Shown here piece by piece: positions 37,503 to 46,774 of a stretch of DNA of 64,000 nucleotides (positions within the stretch are counted from its first letter, which is position 1; every line of letters starts with the position of its first letter). Under the pieces are notes generated by a model. It saw nothing but the letters and a program-made list of their open reading frames with translations, did no database searches and was not told where the DNA came from. Source of the DNA: Bacteroidetes bacterium ADurb.Bin008 (GTDB taxonomy: Bacteria > Bacteroidota > Bacteroidia > Bacteroidales > Tenuifilaceae); the NCBI GenBank assembly GCA_002071445.1, contig MWFE01000030.1, positions 1 to 64,000 on the forward strand. The letters run 5' to 3'. Made by a program: the position numbers and the translations under genes.

Positions 37503-37516
37503 ATCGAATAAAACCA

Positions 37517-38029
37517 ATGGACATGGCAACTAATCTGCAGAACCTTTCGGGCTACAACCTTTCGGAGGTGCCTTCGGGCAAGGATAAGAAGTTTGGCATT
37601 GTGGTTTCCGACTGGAATTCGGAAGTTACCCATGCCCTGCTTGCAGGCGCAAGGGATACGCTTCTCAAACTTGGTGTGAGAGAGAAGGATATTTTGGTAA
37701 AGCATGTTCCCGGAAGCTTCGAACTCACATTAGGGGCTCAGTTTATGGCAGAGTATGCCGATTTGGATGGTATAATTTGTCTGGGCTGTGTGATTCAAGG
37801 GGAGACACCCCACTTTAACTACGTTTGCCAGGGTGTTACGCATGGAATTACCGAGTTGAACTTGTCCTATAATATCCCCTTTGTTTTCGGAGTGCTAACC
37901 ACCAATACCTTGAAGCAGGCATTGGAAAGGGCAGGGGGTAAGCACGGGAACAAAGGCGTTGAGGCTGCTGTTACTGCCGTTAAAATGGCTGCCCTGCAGC
38001 AGGAGATGGAGGCCCTTGACGAACAGTAG
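37517..38029 (+). CDS. ribH: 6,7-dimethyl-8-ribityllumazine synthase
   Basis: This 170-residue enzyme performs the penultimate step of riboflavin synthesis. It shows [17 protein letters not shown], the substrate loop [28 protein letters not shown] with the catalytic histidine, and [17 protein letters not shown]. The first ATG (37517) is only 15 bases after the preceding terminator, so transcription either reads through or begins in the T run. No FMN riboswitch leader was seen. Confidence 0.96.
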   Translation: MDMATNLQNLSGYNLSEVPSGKDKKFGIVVSDWNSEVTHALLAGARDTLLKLGVREKDILVKHVPGSFELTLGAQFMAEYADLDGIICLGCVIQGETPHFNYVCQGVTHGITELNLSYNIPFVFGVLTTNTLKQALERAGGKHGNKGVEAAVTAVKMAALQQEMEALDEQ

Positions 38030-38039
38030 TTTAAAAGTT

Positions 38040-41000
38040 CTATTCCTTTTCCTTGCTGAATAAATTTTCGGCAAAATCAAGAAATCTTTTGAGTAATCGG
38101 TAGTACAGCGCAGCGTAAAGCGCCAGCGTAGATAGCCATATTACAACAATATTTACCCAGAATGTGCTGAAGAAAACGCCGAAGAACTGCTTTGAAGATG
38201 CGTAGAAGTGGGCTCTTAGGAATTTGCTCTCAGGCAGGAGGTAGATTGGATCTATCTTTTGCACCAAATTACCTTTGTATTCAATAATCCGGTCCATCTC
38301 GTTAGAATTCTTGACAAATTCGGTTAGCGCATCGTTGGAATATTTCCTTTTTATATCGAGGAACTTCTCCCTTGCTGCCTCCGTTCGCTGATTGGTAGAT
38401 ATAATGCTATCCTTTTTGGCATTGGATTTATTGTAGAGTTTGACGTAGTAAACCCGAAGTTGCTCAAAATATGTATTTAAAGCGGCAATAATTTCTTCGT
38501 TGAGAGAGTTGATATCAAGCTGGTTGATATATTTAAAGGGAATCTGCGAAGCAACAACACCGGTCATTTCGCGCCGTATTTCGTTTCGTAGTATGTTAAG
38601 CGCATCCTCAACATCGGAATTTCTCACAGGATTGTTCAAATACCTTTCGCAGATGGAAACCTTATTCTGTAGCGCTCTGAGCCAGTAATTCCGCTTGTAG
38701 TCCGAAATGCTCATGGCCTCATCGAAATAGTAGAATGGGCGTTGATAAGCGTTGTTTTTAAACTGGTTTACTGCGAGAGCTTCGTAAGCCCAACGGGCTA
38801 CAATCACTTCGCCGTAGATAGGAATATTGCTGGGCGATGAGATGTTGGGATTTAGCTTTTCGTACTTAACAATGATTCCGCTAAGAATGATTTGGGGTAT
38901 AACCAGGAAAGGAATGAGAATGTAAATGGTAACCACCGTTTTAAAACTATCGGAAATAAGCAATCCCAGCATATTGGCCGATACCCATGTGCTGAACAGT
39001 ACCAGCCAGTACTGGAAATACATTCCCTTAATCTCGAGAATGGTGTTGCCAATCAGTACGAAAACCAATGCCTGAAAGGCCGATAGTACCAGCAGGATGA
39101 CAACCTTTGACATCAGGTAGCTGCCCCAACTCAGGTTGAGGAACGATTCCCTTTTCTGAATCTTTCTGTCTTTTATAATCTCCTCGGCGCTAACGGTCAA
39201 GCCTACGAAAAAGGCTACAATCACTGACATGAACAGGTAAACCGGCAGGTTGCAGTTATCCATAAGGGTGTAGCCATACTGGTTGCCGACATCCACGTTG
39301 TAGTATTTGATGATGAACGCCAGCAGGAAAGCCAGAACTGGAGCCTCGAAAAGATTAATAACCATATATTGGCTATTGGCCAATTTGCTAAGCACATCCC
39401 TCTGAATGAACACTTTGAGCTGTTTGAACCAACCGGGTATTTTGAACAGATTTTTTGGTAACGTCTCCGGAATTTCCACTTCCTTCTCTTCGGTTTGGTT
39501 CGACTTGTTGTAGAATTCGTACCATTCAGCGGGGCTTGTTTTCCTTGTCCTTGTCGGTACACCGTATTCGTCTAATACATTGGCCTCCACTATGTTGAAC
39601 ACCTGTTCGGGGTTTACGTTTCCGCAAGATGTACACTCGCTCTCGTTCCAGTTGGCATGTTGTACTTTTGACTTGAAGTATATGATGGATTCAATGGGGT
39701 CGCCGTTGTATATGAGGTATCCGCCAGTATCGAGGATGAGCAATTTGTCAAACATCTTAAAGATGTCCGACGAGGGCTGATGTATTACCACAAAAACCAG
39801 CTTGCCTTTGAAGGTTAACTCCTTGAGCAGGTCGAGGATGTTTTCCGAGTCCCTTGAACTGAGCCCGCTGGTAGGTTCGTCTAAGAAAAGAACCGAAGGT
39901 TCCCGGATAAGCTCCAGGGCAATGTTGAGCCTTTTGCGCTGTCCGCCGCTAATCTTTTTATTCAATGGCGAACCAACCACCATGTCCTTTATCTCGTTAA
40001 GTCCAAGGCTGATGAGCATGTTTTCCACAGCCGCTACTATCTCCTCCTCGCTATAGTTATCAAAGCACAGCTTTGCATTGTAGTAAAGGTTCTGAAAAAC
40101 GGTGAGTTCCTCAATGAGCAGGTCGTCCTGCGACACAAATCCAATTAACCCCTCAACCTTCTCCTCTTCCCGGTGAATATCGATACCGTTGATAAGAACC
40201 TGTCCTTTGGAAGGTGCTTCAGAGCCATTCAGAACGTTTAGAAGTGTGGATTTTCCCGCTCCTGAGGCGCCCATAATTCCTACCAGATGCCCCGATTCCA
40301 TAAGGAAACTCATCTTTTGAAGGCCAATTTTCCCTCCCTTAAATTTGTACTCCACGTCCTTCAGTTCGAAAATGATTTTTTCCTTTATCCTGTCAAGAGA
40401 GAAGCGGGCGATGATATCGCTGTAGTAAATAGGGCTTAGCTTGGGATTGCGAATAGATGTCCCTGTATTGAGGATAAAAACCTTGTCCTTTTGAATGAGA
40501 TGGCCGTTGAGGTAAAGTTCCTCATTGCCCCAATAGCGCAGGAAGTAAATATTGGCACATTCAACCTGAATGATTCGTATTTCTCCTTGCAGCGAATGCC
40601 AGTGAATATGACGGATGTTGGGATCGGGATACTCCTCCTGATCGTTGATCACCAAAACGTTATCATAGGTAGGAAGGCTATCGAAATTGCTGAAAATGAA
40701 GTTGTAAACCCTGTTGAAGTCTTCTTCGGGGATGAAGAAAACTTCAACCACAGTGGCTATAAAGGCCATTTCCTGCTCGGTTATTGTGCCATCTTCTGAT
40801 TTTGCAAACTCGAATAACCTTACCATTACAACCACCTTCTGCTGTTGGGTCAGCTCTTCGTTGATTTGAGTGCAAATTTTAAGAACTCTAACCGAACTGG
40901 ATGAGGTTCGCTTTTTGGTTTTGCTTTTTTCGCTCTGTTTCTCCTGGTATAATTCGTAGTAGTAATCAAATACTTTCAGATACTCTCTAACCAACTCCTG

Positions 41001-41129
41001 GTTTAACTGTTGACGCAGGAACGACTCGACCACGTTACGCCTATCCCCGTCACCTTCAGATAAATCATCTTCGGGGCGGGCAATTATGGCAAAGAGTTGC
41101 ATCAGGGCTTTGAGAATTGACTCGCTCAT
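38040..41129 (-). CDS. ABCG-like ABC transporter with N-terminal sensor-like region
   Basis: This 1029-residue protein fuses an ATPase to a permease. Residues about 80-150 look like a TerB-type helical domain (RLFEFAKSEDGTITEQEMAF), and 170-245 a beta-rich FHA-like segment. The nucleotide-binding domain has Walker A GIMGASGAGKST (284-295), signature ISGGQ (393-397) and Walker B LFLDEP (414-419). A cysteine pair (CTSC) follows. The membrane part has about six helices from residue ~590, with a large helical insert before the last helix. This form is characteristic of Bacteroidota; the substrate is unknown. It is the last gene of a three-gene operon with two exported proteins. Confidence 0.9.
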   Translation of the reverse strand: MSESILKALMQLFAIIARPEDDLSEGDGDRRNVVESFLRQQLNQELVREYLKVFDYYYELYQEKQSEKSKTKKRTSSSSVRVLKICTQINEELTQQQKVVVMVRLFEFAKSEDGTITEQEMAFIATVVEVFFIPEEDFNRVYNFIFSNFDSLPTYDNVLVINDQEEYPDPNIRHIHWHSLQGEIRIIQVECANIYFLRYWGNEELYLNGHLIQKDKVFILNTGTSIRNPKLSPIYYSDIIARFSLDRIKEKIIFELKDVEYKFKGGKIGLQKMSFLMESGHLVGIMGASGAGKSTLLNVLNGSEAPSKGQVLINGIDIHREEEKVEGLIGFVSQDDLLIEELTVFQNLYYNAKLCFDNYSEEEIVAAVENMLISLGLNEIKDMVVGSPLNKKISGGQRKRLNIALELIREPSVLFLDEPTSGLSSRDSENILDLLKELTFKGKLVFVVIHQPSSDIFKMFDKLLILDTGGYLIYNGDPIESIIYFKSKVQHANWNESECTSCGNVNPEQVFNIVEANVLDEYGVPTRTRKTSPAEWYEFYNKSNQTEEKEVEIPETLPKNLFKIPGWFKQLKVFIQRDVLSKLANSQYMVINLFEAPVLAFLLAFIIKYYNVDVGNQYGYTLMDNCNLPVYLFMSVIVAFFVGLTVSAEEIIKDRKIQKRESFLNLSWGSYLMSKVVILLVLSAFQALVFVLIGNTILEIKGMYFQYWLVLFSTWVSANMLGLLISDSFKTVVTIYILIPFLVIPQIILSGIIVKYEKLNPNISSPSNIPIYGEVIVARWAYEALAVNQFKNNAYQRPFYYFDEAMSISDYKRNYWLRALQNKVSICERYLNNPVRNSDVEDALNILRNEIRREMTGVVASQIPFKYINQLDINSLNEEIIAALNTYFEQLRVYYVKLYNKSNAKKDSIISTNQRTEAAREKFLDIKRKYSNDALTEFVKNSNEMDRIIEYKGNLVQKIDPIYLLPESKFLRAHFYASSKQFFGVFFSTFWVNIVVIWLSTLALYAALYYRLLKRFLDFAENLFSKEKE

Positions 41130-41161
41130 ATTCTAGGGATGATAATGAAAACCAATGGATA

Positions 41162-41584
41162 TTAAAGTTTGTAGCCAATTAGGAGCATCACATAACCTGG
41201 TACGAATGTGGTGCTTTTCACATTGACGCGGATAATACAAGTTACCGTGGAGGCAAATCGAAAATCCCAGTAAGGCGAATTATCATAATTGGCATTGGTG
41301 AAGAGAAGATTTTTTTCGGTATCGAAAACCGAGAAGACCAAGTTGCCCCTCCTTACATTGGTACATGCAACAATCCTGTATGTGTTCCCGCCAAAAAATG
41401 TGGTGCGGAATTCAACGTACTGATCAGGTTTAAGCGGGGCAAAGTACTCCTGTCCGTCGGAAATAAATTCGGGCGAAAAGTATAGTGAGCAGATATTCTG
41501 TAGCTGCTCTATTTGTGCATTTGCCCTGTGGGTACCACAGGTAACAAACAACATCACCAAAATCGCTATAAAAATATTCCTCAT
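41162..41584 (-). CDS. Small exported protein of unknown function
   Basis: This 140-residue protein has a clear signal peptide (MRNIFIAILVMLFVTCGTHRANA, cleaved before QIEQLQ). The mature part of about 115 residues is beta-rich with aromatic strands (QYVEFRTTFFGGNTYRIVA, WDFRFASTVTCIIRVNVK) and two cysteines that could pair. I do not recognise the family. It lies 32 bases upstream of the ABC transporter gene and 27 bases after the lipoprotein gene, so the three are likely to be one system. Confidence 0.75.
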   Translation of the reverse strand: MRNIFIAILVMLFVTCGTHRANAQIEQLQNICSLYFSPEFISDGQEYFAPLKPDQYVEFRTTFFGGNTYRIVACTNVRRGNLVFSVFDTEKNLLFTNANYDNSPYWDFRFASTVTCIIRVNVKSTTFVPGYVMLLIGYKL

Positions 41585-41611
41585 CTTAAGCTCATCAATG
41601 TTGTTGGACCA

Positions 41612-42547
41612 TCATTCAACGATATGTTTCCTAATGCTCTCAATTTTATTGGTAATCACTTCAAGATGGTATTCGGAAATAACTATCCTTGAAATGCTGT
41701 TTATGTAAATAATTTTATTCTCCACATCAACCTTGGGCTCTTTGTATGAGTAGGAGTAAATAATTCCGTCAAACTCATAAGCTAAATCGATGAGCATATC
41801 GACAAATTCGGAAAACTCCGCTGATTTATAGTAGTACGGACTAAGTACTTCTACCAGATTGTCTAAGGGATGTTTTTGCTCGCCAATGCGATTAATTATT
41901 TCCCTGTTGTTTGGTGAGTTCTCGCAAAGCTGTGTGAGAATGTAAAGGCTTTCTATCCATCCTCCTGCGAGAATTAACGCTCCCACTTCATTACGGTCGT
42001 TTTCCCGTAGATAGCTGTCAATCTTACGATACGAACGGCTAAGTTGGAACAAAAGTGAATCCCTCCCATCAAGGTTCTTTTCGAAGTTGGAAAAGAAATT
42101 GGCATCGAAGGCCGAGGTCAGGTTAAGGTCCTCCGATATCTTTTTTAATACCGCAAGGTACGATATGGATTGATGTGTACGGTTATACACGTTCAAATAG
42201 CTCAAATCGGTACCATAAACCCCAAAATTTAACGCTTTCTTGAAAACGGTCGTGTGATCCTTTGCCTTGTCAACGGGATTGGCCAATTTCTCATTGAACG
42301 GAATGTTGTGTTTCTTAATCAGATAGGCTGCTTGATAGGGTGAAGGCAGAGGGAACAGCGAACCATCATAGTTTATTAACAAAGAAAGAGTGTCGGATTT
42401 AAATTGCTCTCGCACCGACGAAGTTGTACCCTGTTCCTTCGGACGACAGGATATTAACAATAGGAAAAGTAAGACGAAAAACGTGATATTAGTATTTATA
42501 ACCCAATATCTTACTTTGAAGCGGGGCATTATTTCATCTTTTTGCAT
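41612..42547 (-). CDS. Predicted lipoprotein of unknown function, partner of the ABC transporter
   Basis: This roughly 305-residue protein has an N-terminal hydrophobic stretch (ITFFVLLFLLLIS) and a lipobox LISC. The mature part is almost entirely helical and acidic/polar (for example ALILAGGWIESLYILTQLCE), resembling a helical-bundle binding protein. Two ATG starts are possible (42547 and 42529), both giving the same mature protein. It is the first gene of the operon with the 140-residue exported protein and the ABCG-like transporter. No family name can be assigned by eye. Confidence 0.75.
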   Translation of the reverse strand: MQKDEIMPRFKVRYWVINTNITFFVLLFLLLISCRPKEQGTTSSVREQFKSDTLSLLINYDGSLFPLPSPYQAAYLIKKHNIPFNEKLANPVDKAKDHTTVFKKALNFGVYGTDLSYLNVYNRTHQSISYLAVLKKISEDLNLTSAFDANFFSNFEKNLDGRDSLLFQLSRSYRKIDSYLRENDRNEVGALILAGGWIESLYILTQLCENSPNNREIINRIGEQKHPLDNLVEVLSPYYYKSAEFSEFVDMLIDLAYEFDGIIYSYSYKEPKVDVENKIIYINSISRIVISEYHLEVITNKIESIRKHIVE

Positions 42548-43145
42548 ATTCCATGCAAGAAATAAAAAAATACTGACAATTCAAAGAGTTAAAATTTTTT
42601 GCTTTCAACATTATGTAAGCACTACAGCTTTAGCTCCAACCTACTCTTTTGTAAAGGTAGTAAAAATCTGTTTTAATAAGATGCACATTTTGCGAATAAT
42701 TCTCAACACGTTTTCAATATTTTACGAAATTATGGTTGCGGTTTTGCGAATTCAGGTCTTAAAAAATCAATTTATCATTGCTAAGTATCTGACTGTTAAG
42801 AGTATTTCTTGTTCTCAAAATGCTATGTTTAACTTAAGAAATGGGGAAAATGCTTTCAATGCCTTTGTATGTGATTATTTTTACGAGTACAATGTGTTGA
42901 TATTTAGATGCCTGGGATTATTTTTTTATTCGATACGTGCTGTTTGTATAGCAAATGGGTTGTCAATAAAAAATAGCCATTGCCCGTGCAGAATCAACCT
43001 TTACTCATACTCTCTGTTACTTTGTTGTACTTTTGCAGCTTCGCTGTGGCTTCTTTCAAGCATTGGTTGCTGACGTTTCGTCTATTGGTGAACAATGCTA
43101 TTTGTCCGAAAGGATATAAGGTAATGGGTTTGTCTTTAAATTGTT
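42548..43145. other. Long intergenic region without a supported gene
   Basis: This A+T-rich 598-base stretch lies between the lipoprotein gene (minus) and the MATE gene (plus). It holds the MATE -7 box at 43028-43035. A 227-codon plus-strand frame crosses it, but it runs antisense into the lipoprotein gene and has no coding character. No stem-loop, repeat or RNA gene was recognised. Confidence 0.5.
43028..43035 (+). promoter_or_regulatory. -7 box (TACTTTTG) for the MATE gene
   Basis: A full match to TAnnTTTG, 110 bases before the ATG at 43146. Confidence 0.4.
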
Positions 43146-44489
43146 ATGTTGTTTTTTCAAAGTTCATCCATATCATATAAAAAAATCTGGAACATTGCCT
43201 ATCCCATTATCATTGGCAGTGTAGCCCAGAACATAATAAACGTAACCGATACTGCCTTTTTAGGGCGGTTGGGCGAGATTGCCCTTGGCGGTGGAGCCAT
43301 TGGAGGCCTTTTCTACATAGCCTTTTTAATGTTTGGCTGGGGATTCGGGGTTGGGACACAGATTGTTGTAGCCCGTAGGCATGGCGAAGGGGTTTATCGC
43401 CCCATAGGGCGGGTGGTGGAGCATGGTTTCCTTTTCCTCATGGCGTTGGCCACGATGCTTTTCTTTCTCGCCAGGGTCTTTGGCACTCAAATACTATCGT
43501 ACATAGTAAAATCGGAAGCGGTTAGCCAGGCCAGTGCCCAATACCTGGGCTATATGATTTTTGGAATTTTCTTTGCGCACATCAACTTCATTTTCAGAGC
43601 ATTTTATGTTGGGATTGGCAACACAAGGGTGATTACGGTTACAACATTGGTTATGGTGTTAATCAATGTTTTCCTGGACTATGCGCTTATTTTCGGAAAT
43701 TTTGGCTTTCCTTCCATGGGGATAGCAGGGGCAGCCATAGCATCGGTGGTAGCCGAGATTTCGAGCACTCTGGCTTTTCTTGCCTATACCCTGATGAAAG
43801 TTTCCGTGAAACAATACAAGTTATTTAGTTTTAATGTGATCAGCCCTAAACTGCTGTTGCGCTTACTCAGGATTTCTCTCCCCATTATGCTCCAAAACTT
43901 TTTAGGATTTGGCGTTTGGTTTTTATTTTTTCTGATTATTGAAAAGATGGGCGAAACGCAGTTGGCTGTTTCCAACATCATTCGCTCCGTTTATATCGTG
44001 TTAAGCGTTCCCATCATGGGTTTTGCTTCGGCCACCAATACGCTTGTCAGCTATGTAATAGGGCAGGGACGGCAGCATGAAGTATTGGCAACCATTGGCA
44101 AGATAGCCGTTATCTGTGTATCATCTGTCGCACTGGTGGTGGGTATATGCGCCACCATGCCCCGACATATTATTTCAATTTACACTTCCGACCCGGTGCT
44201 AATACAAATGGGTGTGCCAATTTTGTACATAAGCGTGGTGTCAACGGTATTAATGGGGCTGGGATCCATCCTGTTCAATGGAATATCGGGAACTGGCAAA
44301 ACCAGGATTTCACTCTACATCGAAATTATTGCCATTACTGTATATCTTGCCTATGCAGCCAATATGGCTTTGGTGTTCAGGGCCTCTATAGTTTCGGTAT
44401 GGACGGTGGAGATAGTCTATGGGCTACTGCTCTCCTTTGTATCGTTTGCTTATCTCAAATCCAAAAGATGGATGGGTACCGAGGTATAA
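43146..44489 (+). CDS. MATE-family efflux transporter
   Basis: This 447-residue integral membrane antiporter has twelve predicted helices in two six-helix halves. Signatures include IWNIAYPIIIGSVAQNIINVTDTAFLGRLGE-like family start motifs (N-terminal P and the VDTAF-like VTDTAFLG), GWGFGVGTQIVVARRHGEG and ISLPIMLQNFLGFGVWFLFF. MATE pumps expel drugs or metabolites using a Na+ or H+ gradient. It stands alone after a long spacer; the substrate is not predictable. Confidence 0.92.
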   Translation: MLFFQSSSISYKKIWNIAYPIIIGSVAQNIINVTDTAFLGRLGEIALGGGAIGGLFYIAFLMFGWGFGVGTQIVVARRHGEGVYRPIGRVVEHGFLFLMALATMLFFLARVFGTQILSYIVKSEAVSQASAQYLGYMIFGIFFAHINFIFRAFYVGIGNTRVITVTTLVMVLINVFLDYALIFGNFGFPSMGIAGAAIASVVAEISSTLAFLAYTLMKVSVKQYKLFSFNVISPKLLLRLLRISLPIMLQNFLGFGVWFLFFLIIEKMGETQLAVSNIIRSVYIVLSVPIMGFASATNTLVSYVIGQGRQHEVLATIGKIAVICVSSVALVVGICATMPRHIISIYTSDPVLIQMGVPILYISVVSTVLMGLGSILFNGISGTGKTRISLYIEIIAITVYLAYAANMALVFRASIVSVWTVEIVYGLLLSFVSFAYLKSKRWMGTEV

Positions 44490-44599
44490 CATGGCCGTTG
44501 GTTCAATATCACCACTCGATGTCGGGCCATATTCCAATTGAGCAATATGCTCATTCTTAGAGAGATTTTACAGGCAGGAGGATTATTCCTAATCCCCGT

Positions 44600-46582
44600 T
44601 CACTTGCGACAGAAACGATGAATCAGTAGATAGGCCTGCCTTATTCCCATTTCGCCTGCCTTGCCCAAATCGCTGCAACCCCTTTCGTTATCCTTCAGCA
44701 TCAGGTGTATCAAACCCTTGTTGTACCATGCCTCAGCCAAATGTGGATTGAGTGCAATAGCCTTGTCGTACAGTTCAATGGCGCTATCCATATCGCCCGA
44801 AAGGGCGAAGATGTTGGCCTTGTTATACTGGACAATGTAATGGTCGGGCATAAGGTTGTCAAGAAGATTGAGCAATTCCAGTGATTCTTCAAATGAGATC
44901 AGCTGTATCCCCGACTTGGGTGCCGATTTGCCCGATTTGCGAATATTTTGTTTCAGTTCAACTGACCCTACCTCCCTTTCAAATGAGGCGATAAAATGCA
45001 CCATTTCGGCCTTCTCAACCGATAGGTTGATAAGGGATAGCGGATTATTCGGGTCAATTCTATATGCCTTTTCATACATTTCAATGGCCTGATTAAACTT
45101 TCCCTCTGCGCTCAATCGAATCCCTTCGGCCAGCACCTCTGGGTAACTTTTGCTGTGTGTTCCAGCCTCATTGTTCGGGATGCCCGTGTCGTGTTGTGTT
45201 TGCAGTACAAACTGATAGTTGGCATCGGGTAGCTGTTCATTCAGCGAGTCGAGCGGCTCAAAGTTTTGTACAGTAGTTTTCATGCTTTCTTTAGGAACCA
45301 GAGTTACCCTTATAAAGGGTAGGATATCAATGGGTTTCGAATCGTAACCCTCAAGCGAGGGGGACAGGCTAACCTGCGAGAAGTCGGCGCTGAAAGCGAT
45401 TAGGTTCATGAAATGCGCAGCTGTATCGGTCAGGGGCTGGTTGTGCTGACTGCTGTATCGCTCGGCGATGCTATGGGCAAAAATTTTATCCCTCTCCGAC
45501 TCATTCCACAGGCCAAGACGGGCATAGGCCATCGATCGCCCAAGGTATGCCTTGGCGAAATCGGAGAAAAGTTCGATGGCCGAGGTGAAATCGTCAATGG
45601 CATCGGTGTAGTTGTCCATTTCGTACAGTAGTACCCCGCGGTTGAAGTATACCAGCAGGTTATCGGGATTAAGTTCGACCACCCGGTCGAAATCATTCAG
45701 CGCTGCCTTCGTATCCCCCTTTTGCCACATTATCAATGCTCTGTTGTATATGCTTAGCGCATTGGAGGGCGACAGGACAATAGCCCTGTTGAGGTCGGCT
45801 ATGGAGCCTTCGATATTGTCCAAAGCATTGAGTGTTAGAGCTCTGAGAAAGAAATTGATGGATTGCGTTGTGTCCAACTTTATCGCCTGGTTAAAATCGG
45901 ACAGGGCCTCAGGGTATTTTCCCATTTCGTAGTACAGTTTTCCTCTTTTTCCATACGATTCGGCATTGAAAATATTCAGCGAAATGGCATGCCCATAGTT
46001 GTGCAGAGCGCTCACCGTATCCCCTTTCAGCAGGTAGGCAATTCCCCTGTTCAACCACGCCTCCACATTTTTTGGCTCAAATTTGATTACCTGCGTGAAG
46101 TCCCTAATTGCCTTTTCGGGTTGTTGGGTAATGATATTGCTTATGCCACGGCTATAATAGGCATCAGGTGAGTTGGGCCTCAGGTCGATGGCCATTTCAT
46201 AGTCCATAAATGCCTGATTGTACTTTGCAAACTGGCTAAGCACAACAGCACGGTATAGATAAGCCTGCGAGTAAACAGGATTGTGCAAAATGGTCTTATT
46301 AAAATCCGAGAGAGCACCATGCAAATCGTTTAGGTAATACTTGGCAACACCGCGCAGGAACCAAACCTCGGCAATGGTGGTATCCACACGGATAATATGA
46401 TTGAGCGATGCGATGGCCTCGGGAAATTGCTCCTTGCCTAACTGCTGCCTTGCCTGATTGAAAAAGTAACTCTTGTTAAGCTGAGCAAAGGAATTAGGGG
46501 TGTTTGCCACAAACAACCCAAGCAGTAAAGCGAGTATGAGGCTTCTTTGTACCAATCGGCCGGTGTTTTTAGTACGTTTCAA
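44600..46582 (-). CDS. Exported TPR-repeat protein
   Basis: This 660-residue protein has an N-terminal signal peptide (LVQRSLILALLLGLFVANTP, cleavage near SFAQ). About ten consecutive TPR units follow in residues 38-385 (such as AEVWFLRGVAKYYLNDLHGA and AWLNRGIAYLLKGDTVSALH), then a low-repeat linker (about 390-490) and a further TPR block to the C-terminus (IEMYEKAYRIDPNNPLSLIN, AIELYDKAIALNPHLAEAWYNKG). It is a scaffold-type periplasmic or surface protein; no enzyme domain is visible. It is monocistronic and convergent with the MATE gene, with no terminator seen between them. Confidence 0.88.
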   Translation of the reverse strand: MKRTKNTGRLVQRSLILALLLGLFVANTPNSFAQLNKSYFFNQARQQLGKEQFPEAIASLNHIIRVDTTIAEVWFLRGVAKYYLNDLHGALSDFNKTILHNPVYSQAYLYRAVVLSQFAKYNQAFMDYEMAIDLRPNSPDAYYSRGISNIITQQPEKAIRDFTQVIKFEPKNVEAWLNRGIAYLLKGDTVSALHNYGHAISLNIFNAESYGKRGKLYYEMGKYPEALSDFNQAIKLDTTQSINFFLRALTLNALDNIEGSIADLNRAIVLSPSNALSIYNRALIMWQKGDTKAALNDFDRVVELNPDNLLVYFNRGVLLYEMDNYTDAIDDFTSAIELFSDFAKAYLGRSMAYARLGLWNESERDKIFAHSIAERYSSQHNQPLTDTAAHFMNLIAFSADFSQVSLSPSLEGYDSKPIDILPFIRVTLVPKESMKTTVQNFEPLDSLNEQLPDANYQFVLQTQHDTGIPNNEAGTHSKSYPEVLAEGIRLSAEGKFNQAIEMYEKAYRIDPNNPLSLINLSVEKAEMVHFIASFEREVGSVELKQNIRKSGKSAPKSGIQLISFEESLELLNLLDNLMPDHYIVQYNKANIFALSGDMDSAIELYDKAIALNPHLAEAWYNKGLIHLMLKDNERGCSDLGKAGEMGIRQAYLLIHRFCRK

Positions 46583-46774
46583 TATAACTTCGACACTGAA
46601 AACATCGATTTGTTACATCTTTAAATCGGAATTACCAATTCTTCGGAACGTGACAAGCCATTAACTGTTTATCTGTCTGATTACCAATGTGCGTCATAGA
46701 CCAATGCCATTATTAGAGATGACATGGCATCAAGTAGAAAACCCACCTTAAAAATTACGATTCCGAAGGAATGA

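Noticed and set aside
42390..43073. A 227-codon plus-strand frame upstream of the MATE gene
   Set aside because: It overlaps the lipoprotein gene in antisense, and its composition (many C, F, I, Y, no domain) is that of translated A+T-rich noncoding DNA.
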